From positions 50,763,891 through 50,827,890 of the forward strand of contig JALGPY010000003.1 in NCBI GenBank assembly GCA_023055425.1: 64,000 nt of DNA, read 5' to 3'. The notes beneath the pieces are model-generated. The model was not told where the DNA came from. It searched no databases and saw nothing but the letters and a program-made list of their open reading frames with translations. A program made the position numbers and the translations under genes. This stretch comes from Linanthus parryae (lineage: Eukaryota; Streptophyta; Magnoliopsida; Ericales; Polemoniaceae). Numbering within the stretch: position 1 is the stretch's first letter; the number at the start of each line of letters is the position of its first letter. Of the stretch, positions 19,938-30,734 are shown in pieces.

Positions 19938-22900
19938 TCAAAAAGTCAAAAGCAAATTCTTGATCAAGGAGTCATGGGGTGCGAACTGATGGCTCAGCTT
20001 CTCTACCTGCTCCACTTCTTGCTTCAATTGCTCGCACTTGGCATTCATCTCATGATACAGCTTCATAGCTTCTTCAGCCTTTTGCTTCTGCTGCTCCACC
20101 TTCTGCTTTTCAGCTGCGAGGTTTTGGTGGCCGAGCTGCAAAGTTACGGCTGCGCGAATCAGAGTGACTCTTTTCATAAGGAATCTGAAACCCAGTCTGC
20201 CTTGCACTTTGGTAAGAAGATTTTGGCACATGCCACAAAGCAATTCGGCACTCTGGACAGAAATGGTCTCAGGCGTGGCCGCAGACAGCTGCTCCAGAAT
20301 CCAAATGGCTTCGGTGAGAAACAGCCTCCTGTCAAAGGGCCCTATCTCCAGAGATCTGGCAAACGATCGAGGGTAGGAGAGGCCCATCCGAACTAGCCAG
20401 TCCACATCAGTTTGCTTCAAACCTGAAGCAATGTAAAGCTAAGTTATGTTATCAAACTCGCAGATGCACCATGCGAGACGCGAACAGTGAATCATTACTT
20501 ACCAGTTCCTTCGAGAATCTCACGAAGAGAAGGAATGCGCATTACTGGAGTCGTTGAAGACTGCCCTTGCTCCATAGCTCTCCTGTCAGCCGCGAGCTCT
20601 AACTCCTCATAGTTAGAAGGAAGAGTGTAGGCCGCACCAGCTGCGACTGCATTCCCAACCTGCGAGCCCCAAAAGCCCCACGCAGGAATAGGTGCTGCCG
20701 ACTCAGTCATCGCCGGAGGCGAAGTGACAGCCGAGGTCGCTTGGCGAGGGATATTCTCAGATGCGGAAGCATCGGCAGTACTTGTCCTTACTTCCTCAGC
20801 GCCAGCATGGGCATCTTCATCCATTAGCACAGCACCAGCTTCAGCATCGTCGGAAAGTTCGATGATGTCCTCGAGAGGCTCACCTGCGTGATCAGTAGCT
20901 GCGACGGGCTTCTCAATATGAGGGCTCGGAATCGGAACATAGGACGCAGAAGACTGATTTCTTTGCTCCGGCGCGTGTTCCTCAACATTGCCTGTGATAC
21001 AAAATGCGATGGTATGAGGTAACTCGCATTGAATAATATTTTGCTATCTTTATTTAAGCTAAGAGTAAGCACCTCCACGCGAAAGTGGGATTGAAGCCTC
21101 TTCGTCATACACTAAAGACGTGGAACCATGTCCTATTAGTGTGTCCTCACTAAGCAAGTCCTTAAAACGAGCATGACCTGGGATGCGAATAAACCAGTCA
21201 TGATTCTGTCTCAAGTTGCTAAGGCCTAGTACATGTGTATCGCTCAAATGATTACCTGAAGGTTCTCCGCACTTGTCTACTAGCCAACGGCGAATGTCAG
21301 CCTTTGACACACCATGCTTTAACGCACCCACAATAACATCTCTATAAGTTACTGCGAGATTGAAGATCTCACCTTTATCGCCGCCTGCGATCTCTTCGAA
21401 GTCTGCTTGGGCTTGCTCCAGGGCTGCTGCATCCTCTTCTGGAACCTCATCTTCCTCCTCCGCATGAGGAGCCACTTCTTCGGGAAGCTCGTCTTCCTCG
21501 TCAACTGGACGCACTAAGTCGTCAACATGCTGCTCTTCGAGGCTCTGCTGTTTCACACGCTCGAGCTCCTCCTCTTCCCGCTGTCTTCTTCTTTCAGCAG
21601 CCTCCGCGGCTGTCTTCCGGGACTCGGCAAGAACGTCCTCGCTTATGGGATCGTCTGGAATGCCAGAATGGGTATCTCTCTTTTGTCTCTTGGCCAAAAG
21701 GCCACCTATGGTCTCATCATCATCATCATCTGCGAAGATATGATTGATTTAAGAAAGAATTGCAAAGGAATTACAATACTGGGAAAGGAAATGCGACGGA
21801 GGTACCTCCTGATTCTTCCTCATGCATCACCACTATTCTTTCTTCTTCTTCATCGCTCTCTCTGGGCTCCTGCCTCTCTCCTTCTTCCTCTTGGTTGAAT
21901 GAAACGAAGGTCTCAACCGCGAGCTCCTTCCGCGTTTTGCTGGGCATGCGACCCTTGCCTTTATCCTTGACAGAAAGGGACCTCGCCGGAGGAGAAGTGG
22001 GAGCACTTCTAGGGGAAGAAATTGTAATTCCCTGCTGCCTGGGTCTCTTCGCTCTCGGCGCCGCAGTCGCTGGAGGGGACGGATCATCTCCGGGAAGTGA
22101 CGAGGCCGGAGCATTGTCTATCAGCGAGTCAGCAAAAGCATTCATGACTGCACGAATCTTGGTTTCGACCTCAGGGTCCATCCTCCATGCTAGCCGAAAC
22201 GACTGCTTTTGTCTTCTGGTGGCAACAATGGTGTTCACCAATGACTTGGAACGATCACCAGATGCGAATCTTCGCACATGACACTACAGCAAACAGTACA
22301 AAATAAAGGTGTCAGCATAAGGAAATCAAGAAGCTTAACGCACGCGAAGAAATTGCTTACCTCAGCAAATGCCTTGCTGTACCTGACGACATGCGTGTCG
22401 CCCTTCTTAACTGCGGCTACCTTCTCCTTCAGAATGATGTCAGGACACAAATGGTTCTCGCGATCCAACAGTGAATAACAACCATACTCAGACTCGCTCA
22501 GACTGCAATTGGGGCGAAACGGGAAAGAATTTCTCTTGATCAAAGGGGCTCTACTTGGCTGCGCGGCCGACTGCGTCTCAATCCTTGTTTGCTGGGCGAC
22601 CCAGTATGCGAGCCAGTTCTGAGAACACCCACCCTCGCGGGTCCCTGCAGGCTGCTCAAAGGGAAGATTGTTCAACACTGTCTTGCACTCCTTTGTCAGC
22701 AAGCGCTTATAGCAACCTCTGATAATGGACTGGGGCCAGATTGATGGTGCCACTGCATCAAAGCCGAACTGGGGAGAAACTCGAGTGGGATCAACATCCA
22801 CGGTAATCCTCTCATACCTTGGCGCAAGCTCACGAATATGTTCTGCGAGGGCAGGAAGAGAGCCTCGTAGACACCAGCAAAAGAACTCGCGATAGCGTTC

Positions 22901-24109
22901 ATGGAAATGCGATCCCTCTTCGAAGAGGAGCTCTTCTGAGAAGAAAACACCCTTAGAGGGGTACAGCCTTGGAAACCATCGCATGTTCTCAACACGTGTG
23001 GCATAGGGCCTGGCAGTGAACTCTTTTCGTTTTTCGCATATCAAGCTCCAAACACACTTGGTGTTGCTCGCTCCGAACCACCTCGCAGCTCTGCCGCTGT
23101 TGCGCTCCTCCGTCTCGCCTGGGGGACACCACTTGTCGGGTTTGAGAGCAGTTGGGGCATAGGATGGCCACCGCTCGAAGACCCACATCGTCAAAAAGGA
23201 GATATTGACAAAGGTCAGTACATCGAGGCGGCCACGCGACTCTTTAATGGCCAAAACCAGCTGATCAAGCCTGTAATACAGCGTGCCCAAGACCAAGGGT
23301 CCGAGTGCGACTCTCTGGCCAAGGGCGAGCCTCACAGCAAGTGGCAAAACATGGTAAAAGACCCCATCATGTGGGTGACCGTCGATCAAGTACCTCGACA
23401 ACCAAGCACAGAGGAAAGCACAGAGGGTCAAGTGATAGCCTTTACCCTCCACATAATTCTCGGCCTCTGGGTTCTCACTCAGAAGCTTCTTAGTGATGCT
23501 GCTGTTCGCATAGTCTCGAAAGAAGTACTGCAACCATTTGTTCCAGGTATTCTTCGCAGACGTATCAACTAATTTCCAGTTTGGAAGGGCTTTCGTAGTG
23601 GTCCACCGGGTGGAGATTTTCTTTACCTCTGCCAGGCATTCCTCCATCTGCGTGTACAAAGCAATCTCCGCAGGCGTCCTCAAAGGACTCAAAGGGTCTA
23701 CCTCGCCCATGGGAGAAAGATCGTACAGCATCTGCACGTCCTCGAGTGTAGGGGCAGCCTCGAACTCAGCAAAATGGAATGTGTGAGTCGCAGGCGAGTA
23801 ACGGGAAAGAAGGTCTAGAAGCATGGACTGGTCCAGCTTCACGGCAGCACCCTTCATAGCACGAACATCAAAGTATACGCCGGCCTCATCAAGAGTCACG
23901 GCATGATTGGTCAACACGTGGTCGATCCACTCATCCATGTAGTCCAGTTTCTGGACAAAAGCTTGGGTAGAAATCGCGGTGTAGGGGAAGTACCCATTTT
24001 CGACTCCCAGTCGAACCACATCCTCGGAACCAATCAACTCGAGCAAGGCTGAGCTAACTGGGCGAGTCAGTGTTAGCAATCCCTCATCTCTTCGCCTTAA
24101 CCCTCGCAT
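19938..24109 (-). CDS. Antisense, intron-containing plant mobile domain (PMD) gene of the Tat element
   Basis: Five exons on the minus strand join in one frame: 24109-22361, 22283-21806, 21729-21073, 20991-20503 and 20422-19938 (1,286 codons with stop). The introns are 77, 76, 81 and 80 nt, all GT-AG, with donors such as GAG|GTAAGC and CTG|GTAAGT. Exon 1 carries the PMD: THTFHF and TLEDVQMLYDLSPMGEV (about residues 108-140) and MWVFERWPSYAP (about 308-319). Exons 2-3 are acidic and disordered, with a basic KRPRQQ patch. Exon 5 ends in a coiled coil rich in Gln, Glu and Lys. An upstream ATG at 24218 opens another frame (MAKTKGTKPNKEDEE) that overlaps exon 1 and would join it only with a frameshift, so the start is uncertain. 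PMD proteins include plant host proteins (MAIN/MAIL) and transposon-borne forms; the role inside retrotransposons is unknown. Being antisense, its introns would survive retrotransposition. Confidence 0.85.
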
Positions 24110-24235
24110 GATAGAAATCTTGGCCACCTAAATAGGGGGCTTTTCGCAACAAAGCTTGCGGAAGATCGGGGATCTCTTCGTCCTCCTTGTTGGGTTTGGT
24201 TCCTTTTGTCTTGGCCATTCCTGCGGAAGAGCAAG

Positions 24236-24252
24236 AAAAAAAGGGGGAGAAA
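24236..24252 (+). repeat. 17-nt polypurine tract, copy 2
   Basis: AAAAAAAGGGGGAGAAA, the same as 19849-19865, 18 bp before the minus-strand ATG at 24218. Read on the minus strand it is a pyrimidine tract followed by CTTCCGCAG, a good 3' splice site, so it may also serve an intron in the 5' untranslated region of the PMD gene. Confidence 0.85.
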
Positions 24253-24620
24253 TATGCTACTTCAGTTTGAATTTCGAGATTCAAGATCCACAGAAAGAAA
24301 GATGAACAGTTTCTGGTGTCAATTTTAGAAATTAGAGGGTTGCATTATTAGGGGATTTCAAAACCCTATCCAAGGTCCTTATTATTGAGAAATCAAGCCG
24401 CAATTGGGTCCAAAGCTTGAAGCTTCTTCACAAGTTTCAACAGATTATATGGGTTCACAGATTCAACGCAGTTCAAGGCATACACTGGTATTTTAAATCA
24501 AAATCGAACAAGGCCAACCTTGTTTTCGCAAAGCTTGCCTGGATATGCACAGTTGAAGAAGACGATTTGCAGTTTTGAATTGATGATTGATTATCTGGAT
24601 CTGCTCTCGAAGATCTCCGA
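24253..24620 (-). promoter_or_regulatory. Upstream region of the PMD gene, interrupted by the chromovirus
   Basis: On the minus strand this is the presumed 5' flank of the PMD gene. It is AT-rich, has no ORF, and is cut at 24620 by the nested element. The region continues at 33640-33962. Confidence 0.4.
24616..24620 (+). repeat. Target-site duplication of the nested chromovirus, left
   Basis: TCCGA before the left LTR; the partner after the right LTR is TCCGG (33635-33639), one mismatch. Confidence 0.8.
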
Positions 24621-26595
24621 TATAACAACCCGGATCCTACGGTTCCTGCTAGTTCGACTTAACGATAATTTAAAGAATATTTTATTGAAATAAAAGGAGG
24701 AAACCTCCAACAAAGTTTTAAAGAAAACAGCGATGACAAAGTTTAAATTCTCAAAATACAAATAAAGCTAACAATTTAACTAGGTGATTCCTAGCTTGTT
24801 ATTTGCCTTCAGCTACGTGTGCGCGTTTCCCCCAGCTAGCTTGACCTGCGGGTTTTGAAATAGCGATAGCCGACCGCAGAAAATTTTGATTAGTAAAAAC
24901 TAAGTAAGATATACCACAATATGTAAAACAGAGTTTTGGCTAAAAACGATAACACACGATTTGCTAAAATCTCATTTAAAATATGATGATGAAATTTGAT
25001 AAACTCAGTGGTAGTAACTCAAAGATGGAGAGATTTCGATCATATATAAACAGTAACCAAGATCCAGATTTTAATGTTCAGTTTGGTTGAGGCGTAGCCC
25101 ACGAGCCCCAACGAGTACGATGTGGACAGAGAGGTCACGATGGAATAAATAATAATAATGGGGTATTTCCCCGGACGTTAGTAGATAGCCCTTCGCTATC
25201 CCGCCCTAACCATTCTAATGAGACCTTAAGTGCCGACACCCCTATACAGTCGTGACCTAAACATGCATAGGTAGTACTCATAGATTCCACGATAAATAAG
25301 AGGGTAAGATCCCTAGGGAAATCACACATAGGTGTTCCCGGCCATTGGCCTTCACGCGCATCCTCTGCACATGGTTCCCAATTCTATTATCGTCCAATTA
25401 TCGTTTCACATGACTTTCGAGTTTTTCTCAAGTAACCACACATTTTCAAAGTTGCCTTTGCAAAAAGGAATTCAAAACTTGTCAAATTTTCCAGTATCAC
25501 GATTCTAGTAGTTCATGAGCGATTTAGAAAGATAACACACGCCAAGAGACATTTTGATATTTAAAGGTATTGCGCATATAACTTACCTGATAATGGGGAG
25601 AGATTCACACACAAGCAAGCTACGTCCTAGTAATACGGATTCTCAACGAACAGATTGTCTCCGAACTCAGAATCTACAATAATCAAATAGTCCTATATTA
25701 ACAAAAAAAATTCGCCACACACCAATTCACAATTAAAATGTCCTATGTGGATGCAAGTGCAAATCCCCATGCTCCCCCAAACAAGTTATATTTTACTAGT
25801 TATAAGTTCCACGTTTAGAATATACATTTAATAAGAAAATAGTAGTTTATAACTATAAAAGTAAGAATTTAGGTGAAGAAACTTTATTTAATATTCTACA
25901 ACATTTATTTGATTTACGAAGGTACATTTATTCTATGCAGATAAAATAAATATCTACTAAAATTAAACGACTAAATTACAAAGTGTTCTTTTAGTAAAAG
26001 CTAAACATCCATTTATTTTCGTTAGCGTAAAAATGTTATTAAATAAGAAAAGCATTTTTCTTTCAATAATTACAAAACATGTGTTCGCAAAAGTATTTGT
26101 TATATATAATTACGAGTTTTCATAAAATAACAACTTAACAGGTTATAAAATAGTTTATTAATTTTAATAAAAGTGTGTATTATAGTTAGAAACAAATAAA
26201 TTAAATGAATGAAGGAGACTCACATTTCTGCACTAGCATGATAACATATTTGTAAAAGACAAAACTATAAAACAGCCCCCTTTATTTTTTTTACATGCTA
26301 TAGTCAGTTTACGAGAAATGGAAAAATTCACCCCCTTCGGTTCATAACGTGCAAAGCAACTCCACAAGTTTCATAACATACAAAAACTACCCCCCAACTT
26401 CCCAACATCTTCCAATTGACCTTCTTCCCCAACTAACCCTCACTGTAATAATGTTCAAACAACCAAAACCCCCTGTACCACTTCTACAACCCAAAACCCA
26501 ACTAATTGCCTATCAATTACAACATGGTGGCTAGGGAAACAAGAACTAACAACAAAAGCAATGAACTAGACTTCAACAACATATAGTTTGGGTGT

Positions 26596-27024
26596 TTACC
26601 AATTGGAGGGTGAAATGGAAGGAGATGATGGCGGTGATGGTGGGAGAGTCGACGGAATCAATCCGCCGCTGCTGCGGCTGGGCTTCGGCCCTCTGGTTCG
26701 CCGGCGAGGCAGGACGACGGCGAAGGGAAGAAGAGGAGGACGGCACGGCGGTGGGTCGACGCAGAGGGGGCGACGGCGTCGGGTCTTCTCCGCCGGACCT
26801 GGGTTCGGCTTTTGCCGGGCTTGGGTTCGGCCGGCGTTGGGTCTGCCTGGTTCGGCGACGTCGCCGGTTGGGTCTTCTCCGGGAAGGTAGAGCAGCGAGA
26901 GAGAGGGAGAGAGGGAGCGTGAGAGAGACTGAGAGAGAGAGAGGGGAGCTGGGTTTGATACCCGATCGGAAAAATCGACGGGAGTAAATCTCGGGTCGAA
27001 ATTGGTAAGGTCAATTGGCGACAT
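26596..27024 (-). other. 142-codon LTR-resident ORF, probably not a gene
   Basis: From ATG at 27024 the minus strand is open for 142 codons: a Ser/Leu-rich part from the CT repeat, then a Pro/Arg-rich part from the GC-rich island. The same ORF exists intact in the other LTR (33139-32711). No domain is recognised; the composition follows from low-complexity DNA, and another frame is open over the same bases. Confidence 0.3.
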
Positions 27025-27344
27025 TAATGTCAAAGATCGTCTCTTGACTTGTTATGGGTGAATCGGGACGAAAAACGGAAGAAGAGGAGGTCCTTGCCGT
27101 GGGAGGGAATTCTCGCCGACATTTGTGGAGCAGAGAACTCTCTGCAAACAAAATTGGAAGGGATGAAGGTGTAAGGTTATGGTGTGGTGGGCACACCATT
27201 CAACGCGGTGGTTCACACGTACTAATTAATTAAAACTACACGATTGGACACGCTAAAAACGTTACGCGACACGTTGCACTTCACCACTACTATACTCATA
27301 ACCACCTATAAAAAGATGACATCTTAAAAAATTTTTTAATAAAG

Positions 27345-27493
<149 letters not shown>

Positions 27494-27600
27494 GAAAGCT
27501 ATTTGATAAAAGTGAGAAATTACTTTGATAATTCACACTAGTGGCCCAATATATTTACTAAATGTCTAAAAATACCCCCCTAAAATACCGGGGTATTACA

Positions 27601-27617
27601 TCACATCTCCCTTAAAA
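27601..27617 (-). other. Chromovirus polypurine tract, copy 1
   Basis: Minus-strand TTTTAAGGGAGATGTGA directly before the 3' LTR. An identical 17-mer lies at 27775-27791. Confidence 0.8.
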
Positions 27618-27769
27618 CAAAGCTTCGTCCCCGAAGCTTAAAGTAAAACGAGTCTCCCAATGCAAGTATAAATCAAATCGCCCAAGCATGAATCAATTCT
27701 GCCCGTGCAAGCATGCAGTTCTAATGTGCACATATAACAAGACAACGCGGGTAAATAAATGCAGGGCTG

Positions 27770-27975
27770 TTAAATCACATCTCCCTTAAAAGGAGTGACG
27801 TCCCCGTCACTCGACTCGTATTTGGTCGAAGAGGTGTGGGTAAGGGAGAGATCAAGTGTGACAGTCTCGCAATCAAGGATAAGGCTCGGGTCAGGAACAA
27901 AAGCTTTGAGTTGGAACTCATGAAAAATGTTATGGATTCTACCTACTACAAACACTGAGCGATAGGATGACGTCA
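27770..27975 (-). pseudogene. Chromovirus integrase C-terminal tail
   Basis: Minus-strand frame with GRIHNIFHEFQLKAFVPDPS, matching the conserved VHNVFHVSxLRKYVPDPSH block at the end of chromovirus integrase. The frame ends near the second polypurine copy. The rest of integrase lies in the adjacent block on the other strand. Confidence 0.7.
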
Positions 27976-28009
27976 GCACATGTGTTAACGTTACCTACTG
28001 AAGAGAAGA

Positions 28010-29610
28010 ATTTGAAGTCTAAAGCGATGCGTCCAAGTGAGGGGTAGGATGAAAAATGGCAAAGTGGTTGTTTATACTTCTACGAAATTAAAGTTTGGAG
28101 AGGAGAATTACCATACGCATGATTTGGAGTTGGCAGCCAAAGTGTTTGCACGGAAGATTAGGAGACATTATATCAAAGGTACGAATCGCAAGATCTTTAT
28201 AGATGACAAGAGTCTGAAGAGCATATTCACCCAAAATGAGTTGAATATGTGTCAAAGAAGGTTGCTAGAGTTAGTGAAAGACTACGACATTAATATCCAA
28301 TACTACGAAAGAAAAGCAACTGTAGTAGCGGATGCATTGAGTTGGAATACGAATTGTACGGTAAAATCAATGTGGGTTTTATCAATTAAGCTTTGCGAAG
28401 AGTTTCGAAGGCTAGAGATTGAAATCTGTACGAAGGGAACCACGAGTAAATTAACGATGGTACTGGAAATCTTCGTAGAGACAGAGGAATCATAGAAAGA
28501 AGATGTTTTCCTATAAATGATCAAGGAGGGAATCAACAAAGTCGAAGTACTAGATTTCAAAGTGGAGGCAAATGGTAGAGTGAAATTCGAGGGAAAATAG
28601 TGTGGACCAATGAAATGCGCGGAAGTAAAGAAAAGGTTATGAAGGAAGCACATAACACACCATAATGGGTACATCCAGGAAAAGGCAAGTTATACAAGGA
28701 TTTGAAAAAGTACTTCGGGTGGAAAGATATGAAGAAGGAAAATAACTGGTTTTGTCAAAAGGAAATTTCGGTGTTTGACTTGTCAAAAGGTCAGGCTCGA
28801 GCATAAGAGACCAGGAGAGATATTGCAATAATTGGAGATTGAAAAAGGGACTCCATCTCAATGGAATTTGTTACAACTTTACCTGTTTTGACGAATGGGT
28901 TGATCCAGATATGGACGGTAGGTGATAGACTGAACAAGAAGGCAAGATTCATTACTGTGGAGGACACGTGAAACATTGAAAAGAGGGTGGACGCATACAT
29001 TAAGAATGCGGTAAGATTACACGGAGTACCAAGCTTGATTATTTCAGATAGAGATTCAAATTTCATATCACATTTCAGGAAGGAGTTACAAAAGAACATG
29101 GGTACCGAGCTAAGGTTGAGCAGAACATTTCGCCCATATACGAATTGAAAGGCTAAAAGAACGATTCAGACGTTGGAAGGCATGCTAGAGCTAGCATTTT
29201 AGGACTTTGGAGGTTCATTGATGGACAAGTTGCCACTAATCGAATTTTCTTATAACAAGAGCTACTATGATAGCTTAGGGATGGCATTCTATGAAACAAT
29301 GCACGAGAGGAAGTGTAGGACACCACTGTGTAGGAGCGACAACCGCGATACGATTATTCTTGGACCGATCGAGGACTTGACAAGCCAGATTCGGATGGTT
29401 CAACAAGGAATGAAGGCAGTCAAAAGTCTAATGCGGATTTAAAGAAAAGACCATTGGAATTCAAGGTTGGCGACAAAGTATTCATGAGGGTTTCGCTTAC
29501 AAAGGGGTTATGCTTATAATCAGAAGCAACGCTGAGCTCCAATTTTATCGGACCATACGAAGTACTGGATCGTATAGGAGAGGTTCGTAATTCTTCACAT
29601 CTGATAGGAT
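28010..29610 (+). pseudogene. RNase H and integrase block in inverted orientation
   Basis: The plus strand carries Gypsy RNase H (HDLELAAKVFARKIRRHYIKG, near 28120-28180; NELNMCQRRLLELVKDYDI, near 28240) followed by integrase (AVRLHGVPSLIISDRDSNF, near 29015; RTIQTLEGMLELAF, near 29165). It ends near 29590 with IGPYEVLDRIGEV. There are many stops. The flanking protease (29640-29950) and integrase tail (27770-27975) are on the minus strand, so this block is flipped relative to its own element. Reverse transcriptase is absent. Confidence 0.8.
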
Positions 29611-29639
29611 GGTTAGGTTGACACTAGTTGGAATTTGGG

Positions 29640-29950
29640 TCCGCTGGTTATACTCTTATAGGATGGACGTTCACCTTTCGGGTCCACGAAATCTCACTTT
29701 TGGTTGGCACACTCTATGGTTGCTTCGTTTTTTTTTTTTTTTTTTTTCTTTTTTTTTTTTTTGCTAAGCCAGTCCATACTTAAAATGATGTCTAGGTTAC
29801 GAAGATCGAAAAGAATCAAATCAGAAGGTAGCTTGGCTCTTAAGACTTCTAGGTTGACTTCGAGGTATATGGTATTACAAGATATGACTTCTTCACTAAG
29901 GGAAGAGGTGACGATAGATATTGGGGTAGGAGTGGTAAGTCTGGCTTCTT
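29640..29950 (-). pseudogene. Chromovirus protease fragment
   Basis: Minus-strand frame SEEVISCNTIYLEVNLEVLR and FDLRNLDIILSMDWLS, the conserved VILGMDWLS block of Gypsy protease, then ATIECANQK after an A-rich interruption (poly-T 29728-29762 on the plus strand). The poly-T tract splits a motif that is normally continuous. Confidence 0.7.
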
Positions 29951-30720
29951 AGCAAGGTAGATGATATGAAGGAAAATATTGCTCCAGGTAGGAAAGAATC
30001 TACTTCAGTACACATACGTGCACCAAATAAGTTTAAACACTTAAACATCTATTAATCCAACCATCAAATAATCCGCATAACAATTAAATGAAACATATCA
30101 ATGTCAAAAAGGAAATAACAATCTTAAAGCTAGCTAAACGTTCACTCTCGTGGTAAAAGAAATGCATAATTGATAATCCTAAGGGTGGGATGGGTGTGGA
30201 TCTACTCCTCATCATCAGTGGTGAACATGACCTCGATATCATCAGCGTCAATCTCATTCATATCGACATCCCAATCTTTGAACTTCTCATGAGCATCCTC
30301 ATCTCGGTTTTCAACTTGGTCTTGCTCATCTCATTGGTCCTCGTCCAAGTCCATGTTCGAAAAGAAGAGAAGAGAAGTCTCGGAAGTGTTCTAGACCGCG
30401 TATACACTCATTACTCGACAAAATAAATTTAAGGAAATTTAAAGGAAGTATTTAACATCAATACCATAATCTAGCAATTTAACAAGTAGCATGTCACATA
30501 TCAATTTATCCAATCTTAACTAACAAGGATTCTCAGAGATTCATACAACATACTTAGAAAATTTAAACAACGGTTAAGCTAACCCACATCCCCGGCTTGT
30601 TTAGTTTTAAGTTCCGGTTTTAGTTGTCCTATGTCCATTTTAAATTTTGAAAAAGTTCCCAATTATAATTAATCTTTATTAAATGGAAATCGGAAAGTCG
30701 CACTAGCGTTGGAACCGTCG
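29951..30720 (-). other. Chromovirus leader and gag remnant
   Basis: The only coding sign is a short minus-strand acidic stretch (ENRDEDAHEKFKDWDVD, about 30320-30270) with an internal stop. No gag domain or zinc knuckle was recognised. The remainder is AT-rich with no ORF. Confidence 0.4.
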
Positions 30721-30732
30721 GCTCTGATACCA
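30721..30732 (-). other. Chromovirus primer-binding site (tRNA-Met)
   Basis: Minus-strand TGGTATCAGAGC, two bases after the LTR end ...GTTTCA. This fixes the minus orientation of the element. Confidence 0.9.
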
Positions 30733-30734
30733 TC

